From NCBI GenBank assembly GCA_947446865.1, contig CANFHX010000005.1:62001-126000 (forward strand): 64,000 bases of DNA. The letters run 5' to 3'. The DNA is from Flavobacteriaceae bacterium. Its GTDB lineage: Bacteria > Bacteroidota > Bacteroidia > Flavobacteriales > Flavobacteriaceae. This document shows positions 35,856-45,579 of the stretch, piece by piece (the stretch's first letter is position 1; each line of letters opens with the position of its first letter). The notes beneath the pieces were generated by a model. The model made no database searches, was not told where the DNA came from, and worked only from the letters and a program-made list of their open reading frames with translations. Made by a program: the position numbers and the translations under genes.

Positions 35856-35904
35856 CCATTTAAACTAAAAGTAATTCAGATATTTACACTTTAAAAATAA
35901 GACT

Positions 35905-36924
35905 ATGAAAAAAATAATTTCCCTTCTATTTATAAGTTTTTGCATTAGTAGTTGCATAGCGCAAACGTATAAAGTATCTAAAAAAATCAATATTGTTGGC
36001 GATGAAGGATGGGACTATCTTGCCGTTGACGATGTAAACCAACACTTATTTGTGTCGCACGGGAGTGTGGTGAATGTGGTTGATTTAAAAACCGATAAAA
36101 CCATAGCGACCATTCCCGATACTAAAGGAGTTCATGGTATTGCTATTGCCAATGATTTGAATAAAGCGTTTATTACAGATGGCAAAGACAATGCTGTTAC
36201 GATTGTTAATCTTACCACTTTTGAACTAATTGAAAAAGTTATTATTCAAGGACAAAAACCAGATGCTGTTCTATATGATAAATTTTCGCAAAAGGTATTT
36301 ACTTATAATGCCAAAAGCAGTGATGCCACAGTTATTGATGCTGTTACCAATAAAATTATAAAAAACATTCCGCTTGATGGCAAACCTGAATTTTCTGTGA
36401 CCAACGCCAAAGGATTGATTTATGTAAATATTGAAGATAAAAACCAAATCAAAACCATTGATACCAAAACTCTTGAAGTGATTGCTACTTGGAGCATCGC
36501 TCCTGGAGATGAACCGTCGGGGCTTGCCATAGATTTGGAAACAAACAGATTGTTCTCGGTTTGTGGTAATAATTTAATGATTGTGGTTGATGCCACTAAT
36601 GGGAAAATCATCAAAACCTTACCAATTGATGATGGTTGTGATGGAGTGACTTTTGATGCCAAAAGGAAATTGGCTTTTAGTTCCAATGGAATAGGAACTA
36701 TTACCGTTGTCAAAGAAGAAAATGCAAATGCCTTTTCAGTTCAGGAAACAGTAAAAACACAAAAGGGGGCTAGAACCATTGCCTTAAATAAATCGACTGA
36801 CCAATTGTATTTATCGACAGCTGATTTTGGTGCTAAACCAGAACCAACAACAGAAAATCCAAAACCACGCGCTAGTTTAATTCCAAATTCTTTTGTTGTT
36901 TTGGTAGTTGAAAGTGCTAAGTAA
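35905..36924 (+). CDS. YncE-family YVTN beta-propeller protein
   Basis: A signal peptide (MKKIISLLFISFCISSCIAQ) precedes seven propeller-type repeats with motifs such as VVDLKTDKTIATIPDTKGVHGIAIANDLNKAFITDGKDN (in parts), VIDAVTNKIIKNIPLDGKPEF and VVDATNGKIIKTLPIDDGCDGV. This is the YncE/YVTN pattern of secreted or periplasmic propellers. Cys15 or Cys17 could also form a lipobox (ISSC). No enzymatic residue set is visible; binding of a small ligand or partner is plausible. It lies between the PAP2 gene and the TolC-like gene, 29 bp ahead of the latter. Confidence 0.87.
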   Translation: MKKIISLLFISFCISSCIAQTYKVSKKINIVGDEGWDYLAVDDVNQHLFVSHGSVVNVVDLKTDKTIATIPDTKGVHGIAIANDLNKAFITDGKDNAVTIVNLTTFELIEKVIIQGQKPDAVLYDKFSQKVFTYNAKSSDATVIDAVTNKIIKNIPLDGKPEFSVTNAKGLIYVNIEDKNQIKTIDTKTLEVIATWSIAPGDEPSGLAIDLETNRLFSVCGNNLMIVVDATNGKIIKTLPIDDGCDGVTFDAKRKLAFSSNGIGTITVVKEENANAFSVQETVKTQKGARTIALNKSTDQLYLSTADFGAKPEPTTENPKPRASLIPNSFVVLVVESAK

Positions 36925-36953
36925 TACTAATTGATTTTGAGTAAATTAATACA

Positions 36954-38192
36954 ATGAAATCAACCTTTTTTTTCATCCTTGTTTTGTTTAGTGTCAAGTC
37001 TTTTTCGCAAGAAAAGGACTTACGCTTTTATATGGAAAAAGCACAAACAAATTCACCTTTGCTAAAAGATTTATCCAATCAAATTAAATCGAATTCCATA
37101 GATAGTTTGTTGAATAAAGCCAATTATAAACCTCAAATTGCAGGAAACTTAAATGCAAATTATGCTCCAGTTTTGAATGGTTTTGGATATGACACGGCTT
37201 TAAGTAATGGACAAACTATTTCAGGACTAGTTGGCGTAAATAAAAAAATTATTGGTAAAAACCAAGTTAATTCGCAAGCGGAAAGTTTTCAACTGCTCAA
37301 AGAATCATTAGTTTTAAACAAAAAAATCGCCAGTAAAGATGTAAACAAATTAATTACTGCTCAATACATTACTGCTTCGGGAAGTGCTGAACAATTGGAT
37401 TACAACCAAAAAATGGCATCATTACTCAAAGATGAAGCTACCATTCTTAAGAAGTTAACCCAAAATTCCATATACAAACAAACCGATTATTTGGTTTTCC
37501 TTTCTACCATAAAGCAACAGGAATTACAAGTTTTACAATTGAAGCAGCAATATCAAAATGATTTGGGATTGCTCAATTACTTATCGGGAGAAGCCGATAC
37601 CACTTTCGTGAATTTAAAAAAGCCCGATGTTACGCTAAAGACAATCCAATCTGCTGACAAAATTGTATTTGCAAAACAATTTGAAGTAGATAGTCTTAAA
37701 ATTATCAACCAAAACAAACTAATTGATAATGCCTATAAACCATCCTTGTCATTATTAGGTGATGCAGGATATTTATCAAGTCTTACTTATGAAGCGCATA
37801 AAAATTTTGGGTTTAGTGTTGGGTTAGGTTTGTCTGTTCCTATTTATGATGGCAATAAAAAATCATTGCAGCATCAAAAGAATGAAACAGCATTGGCTAC
37901 TAACTTAGCTTATAAAGCTAATTTCAATAAACAGTATCAACAGCAATTATTGATACTCAATCAGAAATTAAAACAAGCAGTTGCCATTGAAAATCAATTA
38001 CAATCCCAACTTCAAATTGTGGATGCACTGATTGAAGCAAATAAAAAATTGTTACTGACAGGCGATGCTCAAATCACCGATTTTGTAATTGCTATTGGCA
38101 ATGTGATTACTATAAACAATTCAATTTCGCAAAATAAAATCAATAAACTTCAACTCATTAATGAAATCAATTATTGGAGTTCTAATGAATAA
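36954..38192 (+). CDS. TolC-family outer membrane efflux protein
   Basis: A signal peptide (MKSTFFFILVLFSVKSFSQ) is followed by ~390 residues of long amphipathic alpha-helices typical of an OEP/TolC channel (SPLLKDLSNQIKSNSIDSLLNKANYKPQIAG; a later beta-like segment NFGFSVGLGLSVPIYDGNKK, then a second helical hairpin). At 412 aa it is slightly short but complete. It should form the outer-membrane exit of the following MFP/RND pump. The next gene starts 4 bp after the stop codon. Confidence 0.88.
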   Translation: MKSTFFFILVLFSVKSFSQEKDLRFYMEKAQTNSPLLKDLSNQIKSNSIDSLLNKANYKPQIAGNLNANYAPVLNGFGYDTALSNGQTISGLVGVNKKIIGKNQVNSQAESFQLLKESLVLNKKIASKDVNKLITAQYITASGSAEQLDYNQKMASLLKDEATILKKLTQNSIYKQTDYLVFLSTIKQQELQVLQLKQQYQNDLGLLNYLSGEADTTFVNLKKPDVTLKTIQSADKIVFAKQFEVDSLKIINQNKLIDNAYKPSLSLLGDAGYLSSLTYEAHKNFGFSVGLGLSVPIYDGNKKSLQHQKNETALATNLAYKANFNKQYQQQLLILNQKLKQAVAIENQLQSQLQIVDALIEANKKLLLTGDAQITDFVIAIGNVITINNSISQNKINKLQLINEINYWSSNE

Positions 38193-38196
38193 TATT

Positions 38197-39111
38197 ATGA
38201 AAAAATCTATCCTATATTTTATTCTAATCACTACTTTCTTTATTTCTTGTAAAGATACCAATGTAGTAGAAAAACCAATTGATGCAAGCGTTCCAGTAAC
38301 TTTAACTACAATTGACACTTCGGGAATTGCAAGTTATATTGACCTTAATGCAACGGCAACCTATTTGGTAAAAAATACTATAAAAGCCAATGCAACAGGT
38401 TATTTGAACTCGGTTAATGTTTCGGTTAACGATTTTGTAACTAACGGAAAGGAATTGTTTTCAATCAAAACTCGTGAAGCAAAAGTGTTGGGAAACACCA
38501 TTAATAAAATAGATCCAACACTCAACTTTGGTGGTGCTATTCGAGTTCGCTCTAACACTAACGGAATTGTAACGATGGTTAATGTGCAACAAGGAGATTA
38601 TGTTCAGGATGGTGATGCTTTGGTGACAATAAATGACACTAAAAGTTTTGGAATAGTATTGAGTTTGCCCTATGAACTGAAAAGATATATCGTAGTTGGG
38701 CAACAATTGAATGTTGCTTTGCCCGATGGCACTACAAGAAAAGCAACAGTTCAAAAATTTATGCCAACGGTTGATGCAACTTCACAAACTCAGAATGTTG
38801 TATTAAAAATAAATGGGAAACAAGATATTCCAGAGAATTTAATTGTAAAAGTCAGAATAAACAAATCATCGAATTCCAAAACAATATCGCTACCAAAATC
38901 GGCAGTATTGAGTGATGAAACGGAAACGGATTTTTGGATTATGAAAATGATAAACGACAATACAGCTATAAAAATTCCAATTAAAAAAGGAATTCAAACC
39001 GAAGATAAAATTGAAATTTTATCGCCAGTTTTAACTCGTGACGATAAAATTTTGCTAACAGGAAATTACGGCGTAGCTGATACGATTAAGGTAAAAGTGA
39101 TTAAAAACTAA
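38197..39111 (+). CDS. RND efflux membrane fusion (periplasmic adaptor) lipoprotein
   Basis: I chose the ATG at 38197 because it gives a clean lipoprotein signal (KKSILYFILITTFFISC). In-frame ATGs at 38161 and 38185 would overlap the TolC gene. The adaptor shows a lipoyl-like half motif (NATGYLNSVNVSVNDFVTNGKELFSI), the partner half (SNTNGIVTMVNVQQGDYVQDGDALVTI), and barrel/membrane-proximal segments to residue ~304. It links the inner-membrane pump to the outer-membrane channel. It is followed 5 bp later by the pump gene. Confidence 0.88.
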   Translation: MKKSILYFILITTFFISCKDTNVVEKPIDASVPVTLTTIDTSGIASYIDLNATATYLVKNTIKANATGYLNSVNVSVNDFVTNGKELFSIKTREAKVLGNTINKIDPTLNFGGAIRVRSNTNGIVTMVNVQQGDYVQDGDALVTINDTKSFGIVLSLPYELKRYIVVGQQLNVALPDGTTRKATVQKFMPTVDATSQTQNVVLKINGKQDIPENLIVKVRINKSSNSKTISLPKSAVLSDETETDFWIMKMINDNTAIKIPIKKGIQTEDKIEILSPVLTRDDKILLTGNYGVADTIKVKVIKN

Positions 39112-39116
39112 TTGTA

Positions 39117-42100
39117 ATGAACAACTTTTTTGTAAAACATAAAAACGGTTTAAGTGCCGTTATCTTCCTAATTATTTTGGGTGGATTTTTTGCGTATTCA
39201 AAAATGCAAACTAGTTTATTTCCCGAAATTACCTTTCCAAAAATTAAAATCATTGCCGATGCGGGACAACAACCCATAGACAAAATGATGATTACGGTTA
39301 CTAAACCACTTGAAAATGCTATTAAAAAAGTTCAGGATTTAAAAACCGTTCGCAGTACAACCAGTCGTGGGAGTTGTGAAATCTCAGCTTTTATGGATTG
39401 GAAGTCGGATATTGATTTGGGCAAAACCAGAATAGAAGCACAAATTAACCAAATCAAAAATGATTTACCGCCAGATACACAAATCACGGTGGAGAAAATG
39501 AATCCTTCTATTCTTCCAGTTATTGGTTATGCAATCGAAGGTAAAGGGAAATCTGCGATTGAGTTAAAAAAGATAGCCAATTTTACTATCAAGCCATTCC
39601 TTTCTCAAATTGATGGTGTTTCCGAAATTCGAATTATTGGAGGTAAAGAAAAAGAATATTGGTTGTCTTTGGATTTTGATAAAATGGCAGCATTGGGTAT
39701 TACACCAAATGTTATTTCACAAGTTTTAAACCAAACTAATTTTATAAAATCGAATGGTTATTTATCTGATTATCGCTATTTGTATTTAACCATTACCGAT
39801 GCGCAAGTGGATAAAAAAGACGAACTCGAAAATCTAGTTATCAGCAATAACGGAAAAGGAATAGTCACCCTAAAAGACATCGCAGTTGTTGAAATTAAAG
39901 AAGCCAAAGAATATATAAAAGTCAATGCCAATGGCAAGGAAAGCATTCTGGTTGCGGTTATCAAACAACCCAATTCCAATTTGATTTCGTTGACAGATGC
40001 CATGAATTCTAAATTAGAAGATTTAAAAAAAATACTTCCAAACGGAATCAAAATAACGCCTTATTATCAGCAGGCTACTTTTGTAAATGATGCAGTAAAA
40101 AGTGTTACCGATAGTTTATTAATTGGATTATTATTAGCCATAATTGTTGCTGTACTGTTTTTGAAGTCTGCCAAAGCAAGTGCCACCATTTTGATAACGA
40201 TTCCTGTAACGTTAGGGTTAACACTTATTGTTTTGTATCTCACGGGAGGAACGTTCAATATTATGACTTTGGGTGCGATTGCAGCTGCTTTGGGATTGAT
40301 TATAGACGATGCGATTGTAGTTGTTGAGCAAATTCACCGAACACACGAAGAGCATCCTGACGAACCAACGGTAACACTTTTGCAAAAAGCGATTCACTAC
40401 TTATTTCCTGCAATGGTTGGTTCTTCCATTAGTACGATTGTGATATTTTTCCCTTTTGTTTTGATGAGTGGTGTAGCAGGTTCTTATTTCAAAGTGTTAA
40501 CGGATACGATGATTATTACACTGGTTTGCTCATTTTTTGTCACTTGGTTGCTGCTTCCGGTAGTTTATTTGTTGCTTACCAAAAAAGAAAAAACAACTTC
40601 TGAAAAACAAGTAACGTTCGAAATACATGAAGTAAAAACTCAAAAATGGGTTGCTTATTTTATTGAAAAGCCTATTATTAGCATTGTTTTTTGTATCGTT
40701 CTAGTGCTCTCTATTTTTATCATTTTACCAAATTTAGAAACAGGGTTTTTACCCGAAATGGATGAAGGTAGTATCATTTTGGATTATGAAAGTCCACCGG
40801 GAACTTCGCTTGAGGAAACCGATAGAATGCTTACCGAGGTAGAAAAAATAATCATTAAAGTTCCCGAAGTTGAAGCATATAGCAGAAGAACGGGAACGCA
40901 AATGGGCTTTTTCATAACAGAACCCAATCGAGGTGATTATTTAATTCAACTAAAGAAAAAACGAAGTAAAACCAGTAACGATGTGATTGATGAAATTAGA
41001 GCTAAAGTAGAAGCCACACAACCCGCATTGCGAATAGATTTTGGACAGGTTATTGGCGATATGTTGGGTGATTTAATGAGTTCCGTTTCGCCAATCGAAG
41101 TAAAAGTATATGGAAACAACCAAGCCCAGTTGCAAAAAATAGCCAAAGAAGTTACTGCTATTGTTGAAAAAGTAAAAGGAACTGCGGATGTTTTTGATGG
41201 AATTGTTTTGGCTGGTCCTGCTGTAAATATTGAACCCAATTATTCAAAATTAGCTCAGTATGGAATTACACCTACCGATTTGCAATTTCAAATGCAAACA
41301 GCACTAGAAGGTAATGTTGTTGGCAGTTTATTAGAAAATGAAAAACAAACGCCAATCAGATTGATTTATGCTAATGGTCAGAAGCGAAGTTTGGAGGACA
41401 TCAAACAACTCAAAATATTTTTACCCAACGGACAATCTATACCTATTTCGAGTTTGGTTACAATTTCTGTCCAAAAGGGTGTTGCCGAAATTGAGCGTGA
41501 AAATCTTCAAATGATGAGTGTCATAACAGGACGATTAGACAACCGAGATTTAGGAAGTGTCATGCAAGAAATTCAGACTAAAGTTACTAATGATATTCAT
41601 TTGCCAACTGGTTATTATATTGAATATGCAGGAGCTTACAAAGACCAACAACAATCTTTTAGAGAATTATTAATGATTTTAATAGCTTCATCCTTGTTGA
41701 TTTTTGGTGTTATTTTATTTTTGTTTAGAGATTTTAGAATTGCTTTAACTATACTTCTAATTTCTGTGTTAGGCATCTCAGGAAGCTACATATTGCTCTT
41801 TATAACTGGAACTCCCTTAAATGTTGGAAGTTATACTGGTATTATTATGATCGTTGGTATTATATCAGAAAATGCCATTTTTACTTTTCTGCAATTTAGA
41901 GAAACATTCAAATTAACTCGAAACGTAAATCAATCAATAATCTATTCCATTTCAACGAGATTGCGTCCAAAATTAATGACGGCTTTAGGGGCTATAATTG
42001 CGCTTTTGCCTTTAGCAATTGGAATAGGTACAGGTTCAGAATTACACCAACCTTTGGCGATTGCAGTCATTGGTGGATTTCTAATTGCAATGCCTTTATT

Positions 42101-42170
42101 GCTAATCGTATTGCCAAGTATATTGTGTTTGGTGTATAAAAACGAGAAACATTTTAAGCATTTGGAGTAG
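39117..42170 (+). CDS. RND-family efflux pump (AcrB/MexB-like)
   Basis: This 1017-aa proton-driven inner-membrane exporter has the standard layout: TM1, a large periplasmic loop (~30-320), six helices (~330-500), a second loop (~550-830) and six final helices. The fourth helix contains GLIIDDAIVVVEQI, the paired Asp of proton relay typical of hydrophobe/amphiphile pumps rather than the single-Asp heavy-metal type. Other markers are SLFPEITFP and GFLPEMDEGSIILDYESPPG. The substrate is unknown. It ends the PAP2-YncE-TolC-MFP-RND unit, carried on the proposed element beside its own two-component system. Confidence 0.95.
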   Translation: MNNFFVKHKNGLSAVIFLIILGGFFAYSKMQTSLFPEITFPKIKIIADAGQQPIDKMMITVTKPLENAIKKVQDLKTVRSTTSRGSCEISAFMDWKSDIDLGKTRIEAQINQIKNDLPPDTQITVEKMNPSILPVIGYAIEGKGKSAIELKKIANFTIKPFLSQIDGVSEIRIIGGKEKEYWLSLDFDKMAALGITPNVISQVLNQTNFIKSNGYLSDYRYLYLTITDAQVDKKDELENLVISNNGKGIVTLKDIAVVEIKEAKEYIKVNANGKESILVAVIKQPNSNLISLTDAMNSKLEDLKKILPNGIKITPYYQQATFVNDAVKSVTDSLLIGLLLAIIVAVLFLKSAKASATILITIPVTLGLTLIVLYLTGGTFNIMTLGAIAAALGLIIDDAIVVVEQIHRTHEEHPDEPTVTLLQKAIHYLFPAMVGSSISTIVIFFPFVLMSGVAGSYFKVLTDTMIITLVCSFFVTWLLLPVVYLLLTKKEKTTSEKQVTFEIHEVKTQKWVAYFIEKPIISIVFCIVLVLSIFIILPNLETGFLPEMDEGSIILDYESPPGTSLEETDRMLTEVEKIIIKVPEVEAYSRRTGTQMGFFITEPNRGDYLIQLKKKRSKTSNDVIDEIRAKVEATQPALRIDFGQVIGDMLGDLMSSVSPIEVKVYGNNQAQLQKIAKEVTAIVEKVKGTADVFDGIVLAGPAVNIEPNYSKLAQYGITPTDLQFQMQTALEGNVVGSLLENEKQTPIRLIYANGQKRSLEDIKQLKIFLPNGQSIPISSLVTISVQKGVAEIERENLQMMSVITGRLDNRDLGSVMQEIQTKVTNDIHLPTGYYIEYAGAYKDQQQSFRELLMILIASSLLIFGVILFLFRDFRIALTILLISVLGISGSYILLFITGTPLNVGSYTGIIMIVGIISENAIFTFLQFRETFKLTRNVNQSIIYSISTRLRPKLMTALGAIIALLPLAIGIGTGSELHQPLAIAVIGGFLIAMPLLLIVLPSILCLVYKNEKHFKHLE

Positions 42171-42448
42171 ATTTAGAGCTTCTATTTAATTCCTCATTGA
42201 ACAAACCTAAGTTTCAGAATAAGAGTTAGTTTTGTTAACAAAAATCTTTCTTGTAATTTGTGTTTTATTGATAATTCATTCAGTTTTTTTGCTTTAATTA
42301 TAGTTTAAGCTAAAACTTCATTCTCTGAATATTAACCGCATATAGAATTGAAGAGCCTTGACACCAATGATATGAAAAATCCTTACAGCATTCCTACATA
42401 ATTCGCAAAATATTAACTAATTTGGTAATCTAAATAAAGTGTTACTAA

Positions 42449-45400
42449 ATGGCGTTATTCCAAGCATCTGTACTCAAAAAATATTTGAGCCAACAAGATA
42501 CATACCAGATTCAAAAAGCATATAAAAAATATAGCAAGTATTTTCACAATACTGCTATTCAGGAAAACATTCGCAACAGCAAAGAAGAACAATTTCAAGA
42601 GGGTTTTTTAAGAGAGTTATTTGTCGACATCTTGGGTTATACACTCAATCCCGTTCCAAAATTTAATCTAACCACCGAATTCAAAAATCTGAAAGGAGCT
42701 AAAAAAGCGGATGGTGCAATACTAAAAGACGGTAAAGCCTTAGGAGTTATTGAACTTAAAGGAACTGATACTAAAGACCTCGAAAGTATTCGTCAACAAG
42801 CTTTTGATTATAAAGCTAATCATGTAGGTTGTAATTATGTAATTACTTCCAATTTCGAAAAATTAAGGTTCTACATCAATGATGCTGTGGAATATGAAGA
42901 GTTTAATTTATTTACACTTACTGTAAAGCAATTTGAAATGTTATACCTATGCTTGGCAAAGGAAAACATACTATCAAATAAACCACTCACTATAAAAGAA
43001 ACCTCTATACTGGAGGAAAAAGAGATTACAAATAGATTTTATGGAGACTACTCATTATTCAAGCGTGAGTTGTTTCGTGATTTGGTAAAGCAAAATCAAA
43101 GCAATGTATTGTTTCGTGATTTGAGCGACAAAAAATTCAAGTTGACACTTTTCAAAAAGTCACAAAAACTTTTAGACCGTTTTCTTTTCATATTGTTTGC
43201 CGAAGATAGGGGTTTATTAACTCCAAATACTATTACAACTATCAATAATGAATGGAAAGCATTGAAAGAGTTGGATGTGGAAATGCCATTATATGACCGT
43301 TATAAACAATACTTCAGTTTTCTCGATACTGGTCGCAAAGGCACAGACAAGAAAGAAGAAGTTTTTGCCTATAATGGTGGATTGTTTCAACCTGATGCTA
43401 TTTTAGATGCCATCATTATTGACGATGAACTACTTTATCGACATACAAAACACTTAACAACCTATCATTTCGAAAGTCAAGTTGATGTGAATATACTTGG
43501 ACACATCTTTGAACATTCTTTAAATGAAATTGAAAGCATCAACGCAGAAATTGAGGGAACTGATTTCGATAAACAAAAAACTAAACGAAAAAAAGATGGT
43601 GTTTTCTATACTCCAAAATATATTACTAAGTACATAGTCGATAATACCATTGGAAAACTATGTGCCGAGAAAAAACAAGAGATTGGAATTGTTGACGAAG
43701 AATATGCAAAAGGGCGTAAGAACCGCCACGAAGCAACCATTAAAAAACTAGACCAACAACTTAAAGATTATCGAGAATGGCTATTAGAATTAACCATTTG
43801 TGACCCTGCTTGTGGTTCAGGAGCATTTCTTAACCAAGCATTAGATTTCTTGATAAAAGAACACAATTATTTAGACGAACTCAACAAGCAGCTCTTAGGT
43901 GGCTTTTTTGTGTTTCCCGATATTGAAAACCAAATTTTGGAACATAATATTTATGGAGTTGACCTCAATGATGAAAGTGTAGAAATTGCAAAACTTTCTT
44001 TGTGGTTAAGGACAGCGCAGCCAAAACGAAAACTAACTAGTTTAAACAATAATATCAAATGTGGTAACTCACTTATAGAAAGTAAAACCATTGCCGGCGA
44101 CAAAGCTTTCAATTGGAAAGAACAATTCCCAGAGGTATTTGCTAAAGGTGGTTTTGATGTTATTATTGGGAATCCTCCTTATGTTTTTGCAAGAGATAAT
44201 TTTCGTCAAGATGAAAAGGATTATTTTGTTTCGAAATATGTATCAGCCAAATATCAAATCAACACTTATTTGTTGTTCATAGAAAAATCAGTTCTTATTC
44301 TAAAAGATAGTGGGATATACGGTTTGATTATTCCAAATTCTTGGCTAATGATGTATTCGGGAGAAGGATTAAGGAAGTTTTTATTAGAAACTAATAAGCT
44401 AAATCAGATTATCAATTTGGCTGGATTTTCTTTTGAAACGGCAAATGTTGAAACAGTAATTTTATTAGCCGAAAAAGAAACAATTAAAAAGGAAAACACC
44501 GTTGAAATATTATTAAACAATGGCAACGAATTCTATTTTTCGCATTCAAAAAAACAAACTGAATTTTCTAAAAATAAAGGATATGAATTCAAAGTTTTCT
44601 TAGATGATGATAGCGATGAATTGAATTTAAAAATAGTTAAGAACTCTGAAATATTAGATAATCTTGTAGAAATTAAAGCAGGTCTGCAAGCTTATGAAAA
44701 AGATAAAGGAGAACCCAAACAAACGGCTCAAGATGTTGTAAACAGACCTTATGATTATGACTATAAATTTGACGATAACACTCATAAATATTTAGACGGA
44801 AAAGATGTTGGAAGATATTTTACTAGTTGGTCAGGCTTATATTTAAAATATGGGAAACACCTCGCAGCACCTAGAACATTCAACTTATTTGATGGAAAAA
44901 AAATCATAGTCAGAGAGATAACAGGTAATTACCCAAAGTGTATAATTGCAACTTACAATGAAGAAATATATTTGTATAATAGAAGTAATATTGCTATTGT
45001 AGAAAAAACGAACTCTGATATTTCTTTAAAGTACATTCTAGCAGTTTTAAACAGCAAATTGTTATCCTACTACTTTGTAAAAAACACAGCAAAATCAGTT
45101 AGAAAACTATTCCCAAAAATTATTTTAAATGATTTACGAAAGTTCCCAATCAAAAAAATAAATCCAGTTGAACAAGAACCATTTATTAAAAATGCTGATA
45201 AAATACTAGGCTTAAATAAAGATTTTCAAGGAGTAAATACAAAATTCAACAATTACTTTTCAGGGCAATACAAACTAGAAAAATTAACTAAAAAGTTAGA
45301 AAACTGGAGCGAATTAGCGTTTACAGAATTCATTTCAGAACTTAACAAAGCCATAAAGGCAACAGGAAAAACACCTTTAACCAAAAAGGACGAGTTTGAT

Positions 45401-45544
45401 TGGATAGAGTTGTTTGAAGAAAACAAAGCGAAAGCACAAAACCTAAAATCTCAAATTGAAACTACAGAAAACGAAATAGATAAAATGGTTTATGAGTTGT
45501 ATGGGTTGAGTGATGCGGAAAAAGAAATTGTAGAGAATAGTTAA
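42449..45544 (+). CDS. Type IIG restriction-modification enzyme (Eco57I-like)
   Basis: This single-chain restriction-methylation enzyme of 1031 aa has an N-terminal PD-(D/E)xK nuclease, with D88 (KKADGAI) and E102-L-K104 (GVIELKG), after the helical GFLRELFVDILGYTLNP. A helical linker leads to an N6-adenine methyltransferase with motif I DPACGSGAFLNQAL (about 451-464), the GVDLNDESVEIAKLSLWL stretch and catalytic NPPY near residue 575. Residues ~700-1000 resemble the TaqI-like specificity domain (KAGLQAYEKDKGEPKQTA, NRSNIAIVEKTNSDISLKYILAVLNSKLLSYYF). The target sequence cannot be predicted. It heads an operon with an ATPase and an HNH protein. No terminator was seen in the 278-bp gap upstream (42171-42448), only the palindrome TTTTGTTAACAAAA at 42230-42243. 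Confidence 0.93.
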   Translation: MALFQASVLKKYLSQQDTYQIQKAYKKYSKYFHNTAIQENIRNSKEEQFQEGFLRELFVDILGYTLNPVPKFNLTTEFKNLKGAKKADGAILKDGKALGVIELKGTDTKDLESIRQQAFDYKANHVGCNYVITSNFEKLRFYINDAVEYEEFNLFTLTVKQFEMLYLCLAKENILSNKPLTIKETSILEEKEITNRFYGDYSLFKRELFRDLVKQNQSNVLFRDLSDKKFKLTLFKKSQKLLDRFLFILFAEDRGLLTPNTITTINNEWKALKELDVEMPLYDRYKQYFSFLDTGRKGTDKKEEVFAYNGGLFQPDAILDAIIIDDELLYRHTKHLTTYHFESQVDVNILGHIFEHSLNEIESINAEIEGTDFDKQKTKRKKDGVFYTPKYITKYIVDNTIGKLCAEKKQEIGIVDEEYAKGRKNRHEATIKKLDQQLKDYREWLLELTICDPACGSGAFLNQALDFLIKEHNYLDELNKQLLGGFFVFPDIENQILEHNIYGVDLNDESVEIAKLSLWLRTAQPKRKLTSLNNNIKCGNSLIESKTIAGDKAFNWKEQFPEVFAKGGFDVIIGNPPYVFARDNFRQDEKDYFVSKYVSAKYQINTYLLFIEKSVLILKDSGIYGLIIPNSWLMMYSGEGLRKFLLETNKLNQIINLAGFSFETANVETVILLAEKETIKKENTVEILLNNGNEFYFSHSKKQTEFSKNKGYEFKVFLDDDSDELNLKIVKNSEILDNLVEIKAGLQAYEKDKGEPKQTAQDVVNRPYDYDYKFDDNTHKYLDGKDVGRYFTSWSGLYLKYGKHLAAPRTFNLFDGKKIIVREITGNYPKCIIATYNEEIYLYNRSNIAIVEKTNSDISLKYILAVLNSKLLSYYFVKNTAKSVRKLFPKIILNDLRKFPIKKINPVEQEPFIKNADKILGLNKDFQGVNTKFNNYFSGQYKLEKLTKKLENWSELAFTEFISELNKAIKATGKTPLTKKDEFDWIELFEENKAKAQNLKSQIETTENEIDKMVYELYGLSDAEKEIVENS

Positions 45545-45579
45545 TGTAATAAAACATAAATCTCAATAAACTTAATAAA

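Noticed and set aside
39117..42170. Heavy-metal (CusA/CzcA) type pump
   Set aside because: The fourth helix has the paired Asp (GLIIDDAIVVVE) of the hydrophobe/amphiphile pumps rather than the single-Asp heavy-metal signature.
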